NCBI GenBank assembly: GCA_024234995.1
Contig: JACKNF010000005.1
Coordinates: 62,001 to 126,000 of the forward strand
Reading direction: 5' to 3'
DNA from: Gammaproteobacteria bacterium
Lineage (GTDB): Bacteria > Pseudomonadota > Gammaproteobacteria > Competibacterales > Competibacteraceae
DNA length: 64,000 bases
In this document: positions 34,514 to 43,893 of the stretch, piece after piece
Layout of the letters: each line of letters opens with the position of its first letter
Position numbering within the stretch: the first letter of the stretch is position 1
Notes under the pieces: model-generated
Database searches by the model: none
What the model saw: the letters and a program-made list of their open reading frames with translations, nothing else
What the model was told of the DNA's origin: nothing
Program-made: the position numbers and the translations under genes

Positions 34514-35764
34514 TCATTGCGGCTTAAACTGCGGCAAAAGCTGGATCGTATCATCCACCCAGACATCCACTGTATCCAACAGGGAAGGCAATAGCCTCCG
34601 CTGCCATTCTTGTTGAGTACTCTCTAACGCAATCTGAATTTCCGCTTCAAAGGCGTCTCGCGACAGCAATTCAACTCCTTGCTGGATCAACCAATCCGTC
34701 GCCAGACCCGCGCCTGCGCCGACCACGACGCCCACCGTGGCGCCCACTGGCCCGCCCAGGCTGCCACTGACGCCGCCAGTCGTGCCGCCGGTTATTGCCA
34801 GCAACACCCGTTCGGCAAACGGCAGACTCAACCGGGAAGCAACCGCCAGCCCGACCTGGCTTCCTAGGGCCTTACCAGCCATCGCGCTTAACGTGGTGAG
34901 AGTGATACCCCGAAACGCGCCCAGTGCCGAGTTGGCGTCTGAAGCAATACGCACCTTATGCAACTGGGACGACCAATCCAGATGCAGCTCAGGAGCCGGC
35001 AATTTACCTGCCTCCAAATGCGTGGTGTGCTGGGCCACGAAGATTTGAAATTCGGCTTGCATGGCAGTCAACATCAGCAAATAGGATTGGCGGGCATTAT
35101 CCAGCGTTGTTTGATAGACCTCTTGCAAGCGTGGATCAGTGATCTCAGGTTTAAGCACCAGCAGTTCATAATGTTGTTGAATGACCTGCTCCAGACTGGC
35201 CGCGACCGCCGCTGGCATCTGCTCCTCGCCAAGATGATGGAACGCCGAGGTCAGCGCTTCCCAGAGCAATTGATAGCTCGTGCCATAGGCGTAGTACCAA
35301 TCGGCAAAAACCGGAATACGCTGACGTAGATCCGTAAAAACCGTTTCCAGGCCAGCGGCCAGTTGCTCGCGTGCTCGTTCACGCAACTGCTGGCGGCCCT
35401 GTTCCAAATTTGCGGTATGAATGCGGACAAATTCGGAATAGCGTCCGGCATCGGCCAGCACACGCACCAATTCACCGGCCTGGTTTTCGTAGACCAAGGT
35501 TACCTGGGCTGGCACTTGCCGTTCTACGCGCGTGGTCACTCCGGTACGATCAGGATGCACCAAAGCTGTATCGAGAACCGGCGGCTCGCGCCAGAAGTGC
35601 GCACCGCTCCACGCCAGGATCAGACCTGCCAGCATTCCCGCCCAGAACCGGGATCGCCGCCAGCGTGGGATGGGGGGTGGTCCAGCCGTGTTAATAACCA
35701 GCACCGGGGAAACACCTGGAGGGCGCTCGCGAGCCCCGTTTAACAGGGAAGATTGCTCATTCAT
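34514..35764 (-). CDS. Membrane-anchored protein of unknown function
   Basis: A 416-residue protein I do not recognise. Layout: a cytoplasmic Pro-rich head (1-36), one membrane segment (about 38-58, RFWAGMLAGLILAWSGAHFW), a helical periplasmic region (about 80-290, Glu/Gln/Leu-rich, perhaps coiled coil), then a glycine-rich hydrophobic stretch (about 320-360, TGGTTGGVSGSLGGPVGATVG) resembling a glycine-zipper membrane-inserting segment, and a helical end. The ribosome site is weak. It stands alone between the ATP-grasp operon and the RND pump, and is bracketed by inverted copies of a dispersed repeat, which may mark it as an inserted cassette. Confidence 0.8.
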   Translation of the reverse strand: MNEQSSLLNGARERPPGVSPVLVINTAGPPPIPRWRRSRFWAGMLAGLILAWSGAHFWREPPVLDTALVHPDRTGVTTRVERQVPAQVTLVYENQAGELVRVLADAGRYSEFVRIHTANLEQGRQQLRERAREQLAAGLETVFTDLRQRIPVFADWYYAYGTSYQLLWEALTSAFHHLGEEQMPAAVAASLEQVIQQHYELLVLKPEITDPRLQEVYQTTLDNARQSYLLMLTAMQAEFQIFVAQHTTHLEAGKLPAPELHLDWSSQLHKVRIASDANSALGAFRGITLTTLSAMAGKALGSQVGLAVASRLSLPFAERVLLAITGGTTGGVSGSLGGPVGATVGVVVGAGAGLATDWLIQQGVELLSRDAFEAEIQIALESTQQEWQRRLLPSLLDTVDVWVDDTIQLLPQFKPQ

Positions 35765-35798
35765 GGCGGATCTCGAACTTAATAAGGGCTAAACAAAG

Positions 35799-35816
35799 GT
35801 AAGCATTCACCCCTTC
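35799..35816 (+). repeat. Dispersed intergenic repeat, copy 2
   Basis: GTAAGCATTCACCCCTTC on the plus strand, an exact inverted match to 34312-34329. The following 30 bases (CCTTAGATAGAGAGGGGAGC) keep the same pyrimidine-then-purine pattern. A related C-rich/G-rich hairpin-like block follows at about 35862-35895. Copies 1 and 2 bracket the membrane-protein gene at 34514-35764. Confidence 0.75.
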
Positions 35817-35971
35817 CCTTAGATAGAGAGGGGAGCCAAACAACCCATTTACTTTGTAAGACGCCCTCCCCCTTATGAAGGAGGCGCGGGGGGCTGAACG
35901 GCTACAAACAGATCATGGGGATAAAACACCAAAATGGAAGCGTCCAGCAACCGGATGACCTCACCCTAACT

Positions 35972-38900
35972 TCAAGGCAGTTTATCTAAAACCCCTACGG
36001 TCTTTTGAGCCACCGCACCCCCCAGCCGCTGCGCAACACTCTCATGCACCGACAGCAAGGCCGGGACGAAAAACAACACCAATACCGTCGAGAAAGCCAG
36101 CCCGAAGGAAATGGAAGTCGCCATCGGGATCAAAAATTGGGCTTGCAGCGACTTCTCAAATAAGAGCGGCATCAACCCAGCAATCGTGGTCAGCGACGTG
36201 AGCAAGACCGCCCGCAACCGCTGACAGGCGGCTTCGACCAGCGCCTCCTGCACTGCCAACCCGCTGGCTCGTAACTGCTGGTAGAACGTTACGAGAATAA
36301 TGGAATCGTTCACCACAATACCCGCTAGGCCAAACAGACCAAACAGCGACAGAATGGTTAGATCGATACCCATGACCCAATGGCCGACGATGGCCCCGAC
36401 GATCCCGAAAGGAATGGCGGTCATCACCACCAGCGGCCAGCCGTAGGATGCGAAGACCCAAGCCAGAATCAAATAGATGAACGCCAGCGCAAACAAAGCA
36501 CCACGCCGCATATCCGCCAAGGTTTCTTGTTGATCGGCGCTGCGGCCTTCCAGCGAATAATCAATGCCATAGCGTTGCCGCAAATCTTGAAGCACTCCCT
36601 GTTCAAGAACGGCGATCACTTCTCCTGGTTTGACCACTGTTGTATCCGCATCTGCGGAAACCTGCACCGCCAGCTTGCCCGCAGCATGGCGCACCGCTTC
36701 GAAACCACGCCGGGCGTGCAGATTCACAACATTGTTGAATGGCACTGATTCGCCACTGGGCAACAATACATTGAAATGCTCTAAACCGATAAGGTTATTA
36801 CGCTCGGCGTCGGGCAGTATGACCCGCACCTCCACCTCATCATCGCCATCCTGGAAAATTTGCACCAGCTGGCCATCAAAAGCCGCCCGCAACTGGCGGC
36901 CGATCATATCGACGGTCAAACCCAACGCCTCACCCGCTGGTGTTAACCGGTAGATCAATTGCTCCTTGCCATAGGGCATATCGTCCTCAATAGCGGAGAT
37001 ACCCTGCATGGTAAACAGCGATTGCGCCAGTTCGTTGGCAGCCATTTTAAGCTGGCCAACATCCTCTCCGGTCAGGCGAATATCTACATCCCGGCCTGGC
37101 GGGCCCGTGGTGCGGGAGAACAGGGTGAACATCTCGATGCCGGCTGGCAATTGCACCTTGGCACGCCACGCTTTGAGGAAGTCGCTTACCCGCACCTCGC
37201 GGGTATCCGGCTGGGTTAATTCCACCAGCATGGAAGCGTGCTGATCACCTTGTAAACTGCCGGCGCTGGCGAGCTGGCCCTGGCCATAGCGGGTCTCGGC
37301 CGCTACCACCAGGTTTCCGCCTAATTCCTGCCCGGTCTCCCATAATGCCGCGTTAACCTGTTCCATGAATGCCCGCACCCGCTGTGGCGGCGTGCCCGCG
37401 ACAAAACTGGCATTCGCGTTGATGGTGGCGCCCTCGGGCGTCGGGAAGAAGTTGAACCCGAGCCGCCCGCCCGCCAATAAGCCCGCAGCGAGAATCAGAA
37501 CCGCTACTGCTCCAGCTAATGTCGTCCAACGATGCCCGACCGCCAGTGTCACCAGCTGCCGGAACCCGCCATCCCGGAAACGATTAAAGCCGCCATCCAG
37601 GCGCTGGCGCAGACGGCCTGGCTTCGCATGGTGCAGACGATGAAAGCTATGGCGTAAGTGACCAGGCAACACAAAAAAACTCTCGATCAACGAGGCTACG
37701 ATGACGCAAACGATCACCAGGGGAATATCACGGAGGATATTTCCAATCGGGCCACCGACTAGCATCAACGGCAGGAAGGCAGCGATAGTGGTCAACGAAG
37801 AAGCTATCACCGGTGCTAACATGCGACGAGCGCCACCTTCAGCGGATTCCAGCGATCGCTCGCCAATTTGATAGTGGGTTAAAGCATCCTCGCCAACCAC
37901 GATGGCGTCATCGACGATGATCCCCAGCGCCATGATCAAGGCAAATAAACTGATCATGTTGATGCTGCCCCCGATTGCGTATAACACCCCCAAGGTCGCC
38001 ATGAAGGATACGGGGATACCCAATGCGACCCAGCCAGCAACCCAGCCATTGAGGAATAGGAACAAAATAGCCACGACCAGCACCAGACCGCCCCCGCCAT
38101 TTTTGACCAGCAGGAAAATACGGTCCTTGATCAGCCGCCAGGATTCGTCAAAGACGGTCAATTCCACGCCTGCCGGTAGTTGCGGCCGGGTTTCCGCAAC
38201 CCAGTCTTCCAGAATCCGGGCGGCTTTGAGGGAATCAGCCGTTTCCGTGCGCTGTAATTGCAGTTCCACTGCCGGGCGGCCATGAAAGCTCAGGCGCACC
38301 TCGCCATCGCGAGGGCGGCGCTCGATGGTGGCAACATCGCCCAGAGTCACCAAGGCGCCGTCACGGGTGGTTTTCAACGGCAGCGTGGTAAAAGCTGCCT
38401 CATCGCGACGCTGATCCAGGCTGCGCAACTGACGAGCGACATCGTTGCGGCCAACCGTACCTGCGGGCAGATCACGACTCAACGCCTCCAGCCGCTCCGC
38501 GGCTTGGGGCAATGACAAGCCCAACTCCCGTAACGCGGCTGTCGACAATTGAATCGCAATCTCTTCCTCAGGCAAACCGGTGATGTTCACTTTCGCGATG
38601 CCACGCGCCAGCAGCTCACGTTCAAAACGCCGTGCGAGATGCCGCAATTCGGCCCGGTCGCTAGGGCCAGAAATGACCACCCGGGCAATGGAATCGTAGC
38701 GGATCACGCGGGTGATCACAGGTTTCTCGGCAGTGGCTGGCAGATTACGCACTTGATCAACCGCCTGCTTGACATCGTCCAGAGCTTGGCCAATGTCACT
38801 GCCTTCCTCAAATTCCAGACTCAGCACAGCAACCCCATTGGACGAGGTCGAGGTCAGTTTCTTGAGTCCATTCAGATAGCGTAATTCGCGTTCCAGGGGA

Positions 38901-39112
38901 TGGGTGATCGACTCCTCGACATCCTCGGCAGCGGCACCGGTCCACACCACGCGCACAGTCACCACGTCCAGAGCGAAGTTGGGAAAAAACTGGGTGTTGA
39001 GCTTGGCCAATGCCCATATGCCCGCCAGAATCATCATGATCATCAATAGATTGGCGGCAACTTTGTGCTGGGCGAAGATGCCAATTAAGTCATTTTTGTG
39101 ACTGAAGGGCAT
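35972..39112 (-). CDS. RND-family efflux transporter, inner-membrane subunit
   Basis: A 1046-residue proton-driven pump of the HAE1/AcrB type. Two repeats of one plus five membrane segments flank two large periplasmic loops. Seen: GIFAQHKVAANLLMIMMILAG at the N-terminus, ALDVVTVRVVWTGAAAEDVEESIT, the proton-relay pair in MALGIIVDDAIVVGEDAL (TM4), and in the second half LFGLFGLAGIVVNDSIILV. RxxLxxxLTTIAAFLPL-type blocks occur twice. Its adaptor gene lies six bases upstream on the same strand. No outer-membrane channel gene is adjacent, so it probably uses a TolC-like protein encoded elsewhere. Substrate not predictable; drugs, detergents or metabolites are all possible. Confidence 0.95.
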   Translation of the reverse strand: MPFSHKNDLIGIFAQHKVAANLLMIMMILAGIWALAKLNTQFFPNFALDVVTVRVVWTGAAAEDVEESITHPLERELRYLNGLKKLTSTSSNGVAVLSLEFEEGSDIGQALDDVKQAVDQVRNLPATAEKPVITRVIRYDSIARVVISGPSDRAELRHLARRFERELLARGIAKVNITGLPEEEIAIQLSTAALRELGLSLPQAAERLEALSRDLPAGTVGRNDVARQLRSLDQRRDEAAFTTLPLKTTRDGALVTLGDVATIERRPRDGEVRLSFHGRPAVELQLQRTETADSLKAARILEDWVAETRPQLPAGVELTVFDESWRLIKDRIFLLVKNGGGGLVLVVAILFLFLNGWVAGWVALGIPVSFMATLGVLYAIGGSINMISLFALIMALGIIVDDAIVVGEDALTHYQIGERSLESAEGGARRMLAPVIASSLTTIAAFLPLMLVGGPIGNILRDIPLVIVCVIVASLIESFFVLPGHLRHSFHRLHHAKPGRLRQRLDGGFNRFRDGGFRQLVTLAVGHRWTTLAGAVAVLILAAGLLAGGRLGFNFFPTPEGATINANASFVAGTPPQRVRAFMEQVNAALWETGQELGGNLVVAAETRYGQGQLASAGSLQGDQHASMLVELTQPDTREVRVSDFLKAWRAKVQLPAGIEMFTLFSRTTGPPGRDVDIRLTGEDVGQLKMAANELAQSLFTMQGISAIEDDMPYGKEQLIYRLTPAGEALGLTVDMIGRQLRAAFDGQLVQIFQDGDDEVEVRVILPDAERNNLIGLEHFNVLLPSGESVPFNNVVNLHARRGFEAVRHAAGKLAVQVSADADTTVVKPGEVIAVLEQGVLQDLRQRYGIDYSLEGRSADQQETLADMRRGALFALAFIYLILAWVFASYGWPLVVMTAIPFGIVGAIVGHWVMGIDLTILSLFGLFGLAGIVVNDSIILVTFYQQLRASGLAVQEALVEAACQRLRAVLLTSLTTIAGLMPLLFEKSLQAQFLIPMATSISFGLAFSTVLVLFFVPALLSVHESVAQRLGGAVAQKTVGVLDKLP

Positions 39113-39117
39113 GATGC

Positions 39118-40422
39118 TTATTTTTTCACCTCGGCCGCTTCCATCCCGGCTTCTTTCACTTCAACCTTGAGACCGGTGATGGCATTCGGTAATTGGGTGG
39201 TAATGATGCGGTCGCCCGCTTGCAAATCCGGGCTACGCGCCAACACTTGCGCTTGCCCTCCGGTATTCCGTTGTTCACCGACACGCTCGACCGTCAGCGC
39301 TGCCATGCGGCCATCTTCCAGGCGGTAAATGCGATTCAGGCCATAGAGCGCCTCGAACGGCAACACCACCACACCATCTTCCGGGGGCAAATCCATATGC
39401 AACGTCAACACGCGGCCCGGGATCAACCATCGAATGCCTTCGGTGATCCGGAACAGCGCATCCAGCCCGCCGCTGTTCTGACCGGTTTCCCCGCCTAACC
39501 GGTCTAATTGAGCCGTGACCGGCTGGCCATCGACAGTCGCCACTGCCGGTAGCGGCTGATTTCCAGCCAAGGCAGCACGCACAGCAGGCAACGCACGAAA
39601 CGGAATCTGAGCACGAATCTCCAGATCATCCATGGGGTACATCTCCAGCAATAAATCACCTGGCCGCACCCGGCCGCCCGGCGCAACCGGCGCTTGGATC
39701 ACGCGGCCGGCAAAGGGAGCCGTGATCATCGCACGAGTTTGATCCAGCCGTGCCTGATCCCGTAACGCCCCAGCACGAACACGGCGTGCCTGGAGCTGGG
39801 CCAGCCGCGCAGGATGATCATCCACTTCCAACTGACGCGTATTCAACGCTAGCGTCTGCTTCTCTACTGCTTGAAACGCTTCATCCAGGGCCGATTCAGA
39901 AACCATTTTCTGAGTATTGAGGTTCTGGGCGCGCGCCACTGCCCGTTTGGCCAGATCGAGCAAGGCTTTTTCCCGTTTGAGCGCATCCAAATTAGCCATA
40001 TGGCGCACTTGTTCACTAGCGATTTGGGCCTCGATTTCACGAAAATCTGCTTCACGCTGGCGTACGCTCAGCGCCAGATCGCGATCATCCAGCACCACTA
40101 AGGGAGCGCCAGCGGCAACCATCTGGCCTTCCCGGATATTGACCTGAGCCACATCAGCCGTTACCGCCGCCCGGATTTCTGCTTTTTGCGGCGCCTCAAT
40201 CGTACCGTAGAGCAGCAGGTTCGGGGTTAAACGTTCAGGCAACACTTCAATGGTGCTGACTCGCCAGGATTTTTCCTGAGCGGCAACGGGCGGCGTCACT
40301 GCGCGAGTCGCCTTGAGCAACATGAATCCGGCGGCCGCCAGACTGAGGATAGCGAGCGGAAGAACTGCTTTTAACAGCCATACCGTGTCGCGTCGACGGG
40401 GAAGAGAAGTTATTTCAGACAT
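39118..40422 (-). CDS. RND efflux periplasmic adaptor (membrane fusion protein)
   Basis: A 434-residue HlyD/AcrA-type adaptor that links the inner-membrane pump to an outer-membrane channel. One N-terminal membrane anchor (about 17-36, AVLPLAILSLAAAGFMLLKAT), then the first half of a barrel-sandwich (LYGTIEAPQKAEIRAAVTADVAQVNIREGQMVAAGAPL), a helical hairpin (about 115-210), and the returning half (MITAPFAGRVIQAPVAPGGRVRPGDLLLEM). The spread of GxV..G.PLV and I.APFxGRV motifs is diagnostic. It is the first gene of the pump operon and ends six bases before the pump gene. Confidence 0.93.
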   Translation of the reverse strand: MSEITSLPRRRDTVWLLKAVLPLAILSLAAAGFMLLKATRAVTPPVAAQEKSWRVSTIEVLPERLTPNLLLYGTIEAPQKAEIRAAVTADVAQVNIREGQMVAAGAPLVVLDDRDLALSVRQREADFREIEAQIASEQVRHMANLDALKREKALLDLAKRAVARAQNLNTQKMVSESALDEAFQAVEKQTLALNTRQLEVDDHPARLAQLQARRVRAGALRDQARLDQTRAMITAPFAGRVIQAPVAPGGRVRPGDLLLEMYPMDDLEIRAQIPFRALPAVRAALAGNQPLPAVATVDGQPVTAQLDRLGGETGQNSGGLDALFRITEGIRWLIPGRVLTLHMDLPPEDGVVVLPFEALYGLNRIYRLEDGRMAALTVERVGEQRNTGGQAQVLARSPDLQAGDRIITTQLPNAITGLKVEVKEAGMEAAEVKK

Positions 40423-40494
40423 GGAGAACTCAGAGTGGCACGGGCTTCATTCTTCAGGGATAAACGGTCACCGGGGTATACATTGACTGAAGTC

Positions 40495-41072
40495 AGACCA
40501 CAATCCCGCCGAGCAGTGCCAGGCAGTGTATAATTCCCTTAATAGTCTAGGTAATTACGATATCCTGGCTCAATAAACATAATTAAGATAGGGAGTGTAA
40601 GGTTATGATCAAACTCGTTGAGTGGTCAGACGCACTGAGCGTAGGTATCGAGGAAATCGACGCTCAGCATAAAGTGCTTGTGGATTTATTGAATGAGATC
40701 CATGAAGCGATGCAACAGGGGCGGACGGTGAAAACAACTCAGGGTATCATTGAACGGCTTGGTGAATATACACGTGTCCACTTCGCTGTTGAAGAAAGCT
40801 TAATGCGTATCCTGCACTATCCGGATTATGAGAAACACAAGGAAGAGCATGACAAACTCATCGCTCAGCTGGCGGATATGCGTATCAAATGGGAAAAAGG
40901 CAAGGGCGCTATTGGCATCGAGTTAACTCATTTTCTCAAGAACTGGCTGACCCAGCATATTATGGAAGGAGATCAGCGTTACACCGCTCATTTTCTAGCG
41001 CAAGGTATCCGGCCGGAATTATCAAAAGGTTCTTGGGCAAAGCGGTTCTGGCATTCATTGAGCGGGAGTTAA
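40495..41072 (+). repeat. First half of a tandem duplication (bacteriohemerythrin unit A)
   Basis: The 26-base sequence beginning at 40495 (AGACCACAATCCCGCCGAGC...) recurs at 41149 with two mismatches, and the coding regions that follow (40605 and 41275) are close paralogues of equal length. The upstream TCCTGGCTC block also recurs. So the duplicated unit includes about 110-125 bases of leader and the gene. Confidence 0.8.
40605..41072 (+). CDS. Bacteriohemerythrin, copy A
   Basis: A 155-residue oxygen-binding non-haem di-iron protein. All expected ligands are present: His22 (DAQHKVL), His59 and Glu63 (HFAVEE), His78 and His82 (HKEEH), His118 and Asp123 (HIMEGD). The four-helix-bundle length is standard, and a short basic tail follows. 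Cytoplasmic. GGGAG sits upstream of the ATG. In the family such proteins store, sense or deliver oxygen, or protect against nitric oxide. Nearly identical in layout to the gene 200 bases downstream. Confidence 0.95.
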   Translation: MIKLVEWSDALSVGIEEIDAQHKVLVDLLNEIHEAMQQGRTVKTTQGIIERLGEYTRVHFAVEESLMRILHYPDYEKHKEEHDKLIAQLADMRIKWEKGKGAIGIELTHFLKNWLTQHIMEGDQRYTAHFLAQGIRPELSKGSWAKRFWHSLSGS

Positions 41073-41148
41073 GCATGCGCATGGGCCGCCATGCATGGAT
41101 TTTAATCCGCGATGTTAAACAAGCACCGGGGATCGATAGAACGATATA

Positions 41149-41742
41149 AGACCATAATCCCGCCGAGCAATGCCTGGTTTCAGCGTATCATTCCTCCTGA
41201 TATATTAATTTAAGTGAGTTCTCAGCTTCCTGGCTCGACAAACACAAACATAAACACAGCGAGGTGTAGGGGTTATGGTCAAATTTATCGAGTGGTCCAA
41301 CACGCTGAGCGTGGGCATCGAAGAAATCGATGCCCAGCATAAGGTATTAGTAGACTTGCTCAATCAGGTTCACGAGGCGATCCAGCAGCGGCAAGGTGTT
41401 GATGCAGCTAACAAAATTGTCGAGCAGCTTGGTGAATACACCCGAATCCATTTTGCAGTTGAAGAAAGTCTGATGCGAATCTTGCACTATCCAGAATATG
41501 AACGCCACAAAGAAGAACATGACCGATTAATCGAACAACTGAATGCGTTCCGCGCCAAACTAGAGACAGGCAAAGGCTCGATGAGTTTTGAGTTAGCACA
41601 CTTCCTCAAGGTCTGGCTGACTAAACATATCATGGAAGGAGATAAGCGTTATTCACCCTATTTCCTGGAACAAGGTATCCGGCCCGAACTGTCTAAGAAA
41701 TCCTGGGCGCAGAAATTATGGCACTCATTTGGACGAGGATAA
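41149..41742 (+). repeat. Second half of a tandem duplication (bacteriohemerythrin unit B)
   Basis: Begins with AGACCATAATCCCGCCGAGC, matching the start of unit A with two changes over 26 bases. The leader keeps TTCCTGGCTC and AAACATAA blocks at similar places, and the gene is an in-phase copy. The offset is 654 bases at the leader and 670 at the start codon. Confidence 0.8.
41275..41742 (+). CDS. Bacteriohemerythrin, copy B
   Basis: A 155-residue paralogue of the preceding protein with the same seven di-iron ligands: DAQHKVL, HFAVEES, HKEEH and HIMEGD. The middle (QQRQGVDAANKIVEQLG) and the loop before the last helix (FRAKLETGKGSMSFEL) have diverged most, while helix 2 and the tail (YFLEQGIRPELSKKSW) are almost unchanged. 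GAGGTGTAGGGG precedes the ATG. Different spacing and leader details suggest the copies are separately expressed. No terminator is seen after either gene. Confidence 0.95.
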   Translation: MVKFIEWSNTLSVGIEEIDAQHKVLVDLLNQVHEAIQQRQGVDAANKIVEQLGEYTRIHFAVEESLMRILHYPEYERHKEEHDRLIEQLNAFRAKLETGKGSMSFELAHFLKVWLTKHIMEGDKRYSPYFLEQGIRPELSKKSWAQKLWHSFGRG

Positions 41743-41839
41743 TGTATGCATCACAGATAAATTAACACAATAATAAAATTGAAAAATATATTTAAAAATC
41801 AATGTAACACAGGTAATTATTGTATTTATTTAACAGCTT

Positions 41840-42529
41840 CTATCCTGACCGCACCCGCTCTAGGGCATTACAGACCCGCTCACACAGCGCTTCAGGCGTC
41901 CGGGAGATGATCGCCTCCGGTACGCCAAACTTCTGAGTCAGCCGTTCATGATTCTCGAATCCATAAGAAACCATAAAGGGGTGCATACCCGCACCAATCG
42001 CAGCGATATAATCCTTGTGTTCATCACCGCAAGCGTAAGCGCTGGCCGGATTGATGGTAAAACGCTCTCTGGCTTCCCGGAAATGAGCGCCTTTCTCCTG
42101 GACGAGAGGGACATGGGTTAAGAAATCCAGATCATCCACATCGATATCGTGACGCAAAAACAGGCGTCCAAGGGTTTCTTCAGGTTCTATGGTGATATTA
42201 CGGGTGACTAAGCCCACCCGCAGCCCAGGCAACGCCAGGAGTGTCCGGATCAGCTCAGCAATACCGGGATAAAGCTGACCTTCTTCGCGATACACCTCGG
42301 TTAAAGTTGCAATAAGCTGACTGCGTTTTTGCTTGCCGAGTTGCTTTTTCAGATTGACCGGAAACTCCTTCAATCCACCTAAGTATTTAAATAATCTATG
42401 ACGTTTCTGAAATCTTGTCAGATCCCCAATATCCATGCCGTGATAGGCAAAAGTCTTGTCAATGGCGGTGAAGGCATCGATAGTGGTTCCGTCAGCGTCC
42501 AGAATAATCAATCGTTCGCGGCTGTACAT
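41840..42529 (-). CDS. HAD-family hydrolase
   Basis: A 229-residue phosphatase-like protein of the haloacid dehalogenase superfamily. Motif I is ILDADGTTID with nucleophile Asp11 and acid Asp13. A helical cap follows (about 20-85). Motif II is GLVTRN (Thr), and motif IV is ACGDEHKDYIAAIGAGM with the metal-binding acids. The length and cap place it with phosphoglycolate-phosphatase-like members, but the cap sequence (RFQKRHRLFKYLGGLKEF) is unusual and the substrate is not predictable. Encoded alone, convergent with the bacteriohemerythrins. Confidence 0.88.
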   Translation of the reverse strand: MYSRERLIILDADGTTIDAFTAIDKTFAYHGMDIGDLTRFQKRHRLFKYLGGLKEFPVNLKKQLGKQKRSQLIATLTEVYREEGQLYPGIAELIRTLLALPGLRVGLVTRNITIEPEETLGRLFLRHDIDVDDLDFLTHVPLVQEKGAHFREARERFTINPASAYACGDEHKDYIAAIGAGMHPFMVSYGFENHERLTQKFGVPEAIISRTPEALCERVCNALERVRSG

Positions 42530-42807
42530 CGATGTACGGTTCCTGGATCAGCGGATTGAAGAACAGCGCAAGGAAGTCTCCAATCCATTCCGGTGAGAAG
42601 CCCGAAGGCGTCAATGATAAGAATTACTCAATTAATTGTATTTAAATAATTTTTTATACCTATAGCCATATCCGGCTTTTCATGATGAAAATTTCATACC
42701 CGGGTCATGCTGTCCTCTTATCTTACCGGCCGTTTTTTTCTTATTTGTGACCAGCAATCCGGTTTCCAAGGATCATTGACGGCCATACTGTCAGTGGATT
42801 ATCACTT

Positions 42808-43689
42808 ATGATTCAAGATATCACCCGAAAGCTCTATTCCGATATTCCGCAGGAAACCCTTTATCACTACACATCGTTTAAGGGGCTGCTGGGCATCGTT
42901 GACAGCGGGGTATTATGGGCCAGCGATATCCGCTATATGAACGACTCGGCGGAAATGACCCATACTGCTGATCTGATTCGCAAAGAGATCCGGCAGCGCG
43001 TTGCAGGCGGCCATCCGGACCCTCAATTGCTTAATCAATTCCTGGACTGGGTTGCCTATCGGATCACGAACGGTCATATGCTGTTTGGCGCCTCATTTCG
43101 CTCGAATGGGAACTTGCTAAGTCAATGGCGCGGTTACAGCGCGCTGGGTAAAGGGGTCAGCATTGGTTTCAATCCCAGTACCATCATGCAGTGCGCCCAA
43201 CAACAGCGATTTCAGATCGGCAAATGTCTCTATCAACTTGCAGAGCAACAGCGATTGATCGAGCAAATTGTCGAAGCCATCGAGGCCTTAGCCGGGCGGT
43301 ATGACGCTGCCGGCCGCACCAATCGCCCCCTGGCACAAGCCTATTACGGTATTTTCGAGCAGATCGAAAGCGACCTGTTGCGCATTGCCGCACTCCTTAA
43401 GCATCCATCGTTCCAGGAAGAGGAAGAATGGCGGATCGTCTCACCGGTATTGACCGATTATGTCGCCTCGCCGGTGCTGTTTCGAGAAGGCACCTCGATG
43501 CTGGTGCCCTATCTCGAATTCTGTTTACAGTTTCCTGATGGGGAACCTATCACGCTGGAGCATCTGTATCTCGGGCCAACGCCCAACATCAGTCTGTCGA
43601 TGAATTCACTGGCCATGTTTCTCGCCAAACGAGGGATTCGCCCCCGGCAAGGGATCAGTTACTGCCAGATTCCCTATCGCCAGTGGTAG
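42808..43689 (+). CDS. DUF2971 domain protein
   Basis: A 293-residue protein of the DUF2971 family. The hallmark start is LYHYTSFKGLLGIVDSGVLWASDIRYMNDSAEM, followed by SQWRGYSALGKGVSIGF and EEEEWRIVSPV, with LEHLYLGPTPN near the end. The YHYT...G.I.....L..S....NDS.E pattern resembles ADP-ribosyltransferase-like folds and the family is often seen in accessory and defence regions; no activity is established. No signal peptide. It stands alone; the ribosome site is weak. Confidence 0.85.
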   Translation: MIQDITRKLYSDIPQETLYHYTSFKGLLGIVDSGVLWASDIRYMNDSAEMTHTADLIRKEIRQRVAGGHPDPQLLNQFLDWVAYRITNGHMLFGASFRSNGNLLSQWRGYSALGKGVSIGFNPSTIMQCAQQQRFQIGKCLYQLAEQQRLIEQIVEAIEALAGRYDAAGRTNRPLAQAYYGIFEQIESDLLRIAALLKHPSFQEEEEWRIVSPVLTDYVASPVLFREGTSMLVPYLEFCLQFPDGEPITLEHLYLGPTPNISLSMNSLAMFLAKRGIRPRQGISYCQIPYRQW

Positions 43690-43893
43690 GAGAACGATGC
43701 ATCCTTCCCGTCAAGCAGGCTCTAATGGGACTCCCTAACCGTCTTTACTCCATTCCTGAACCCTCTCCAGCATCTACCTGCTCCAGGCAGCCGCCTAATG
43801 CGTAGAGTTGGATAGGTAATCTGGCAAAGTGGAATTAAAATTAACTTACATCACGCTGATTTCAGGATTACCCATAAAGTAAGGTACCTATCC

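Noticed and set aside
42660..42745. AT-rich dyad ATGAAA-A-TTTCAT and a T-run before the DUF2971 gene
   Set aside because: The dyad is too short and not next to the T-run, so it is not a credible terminator or operator.
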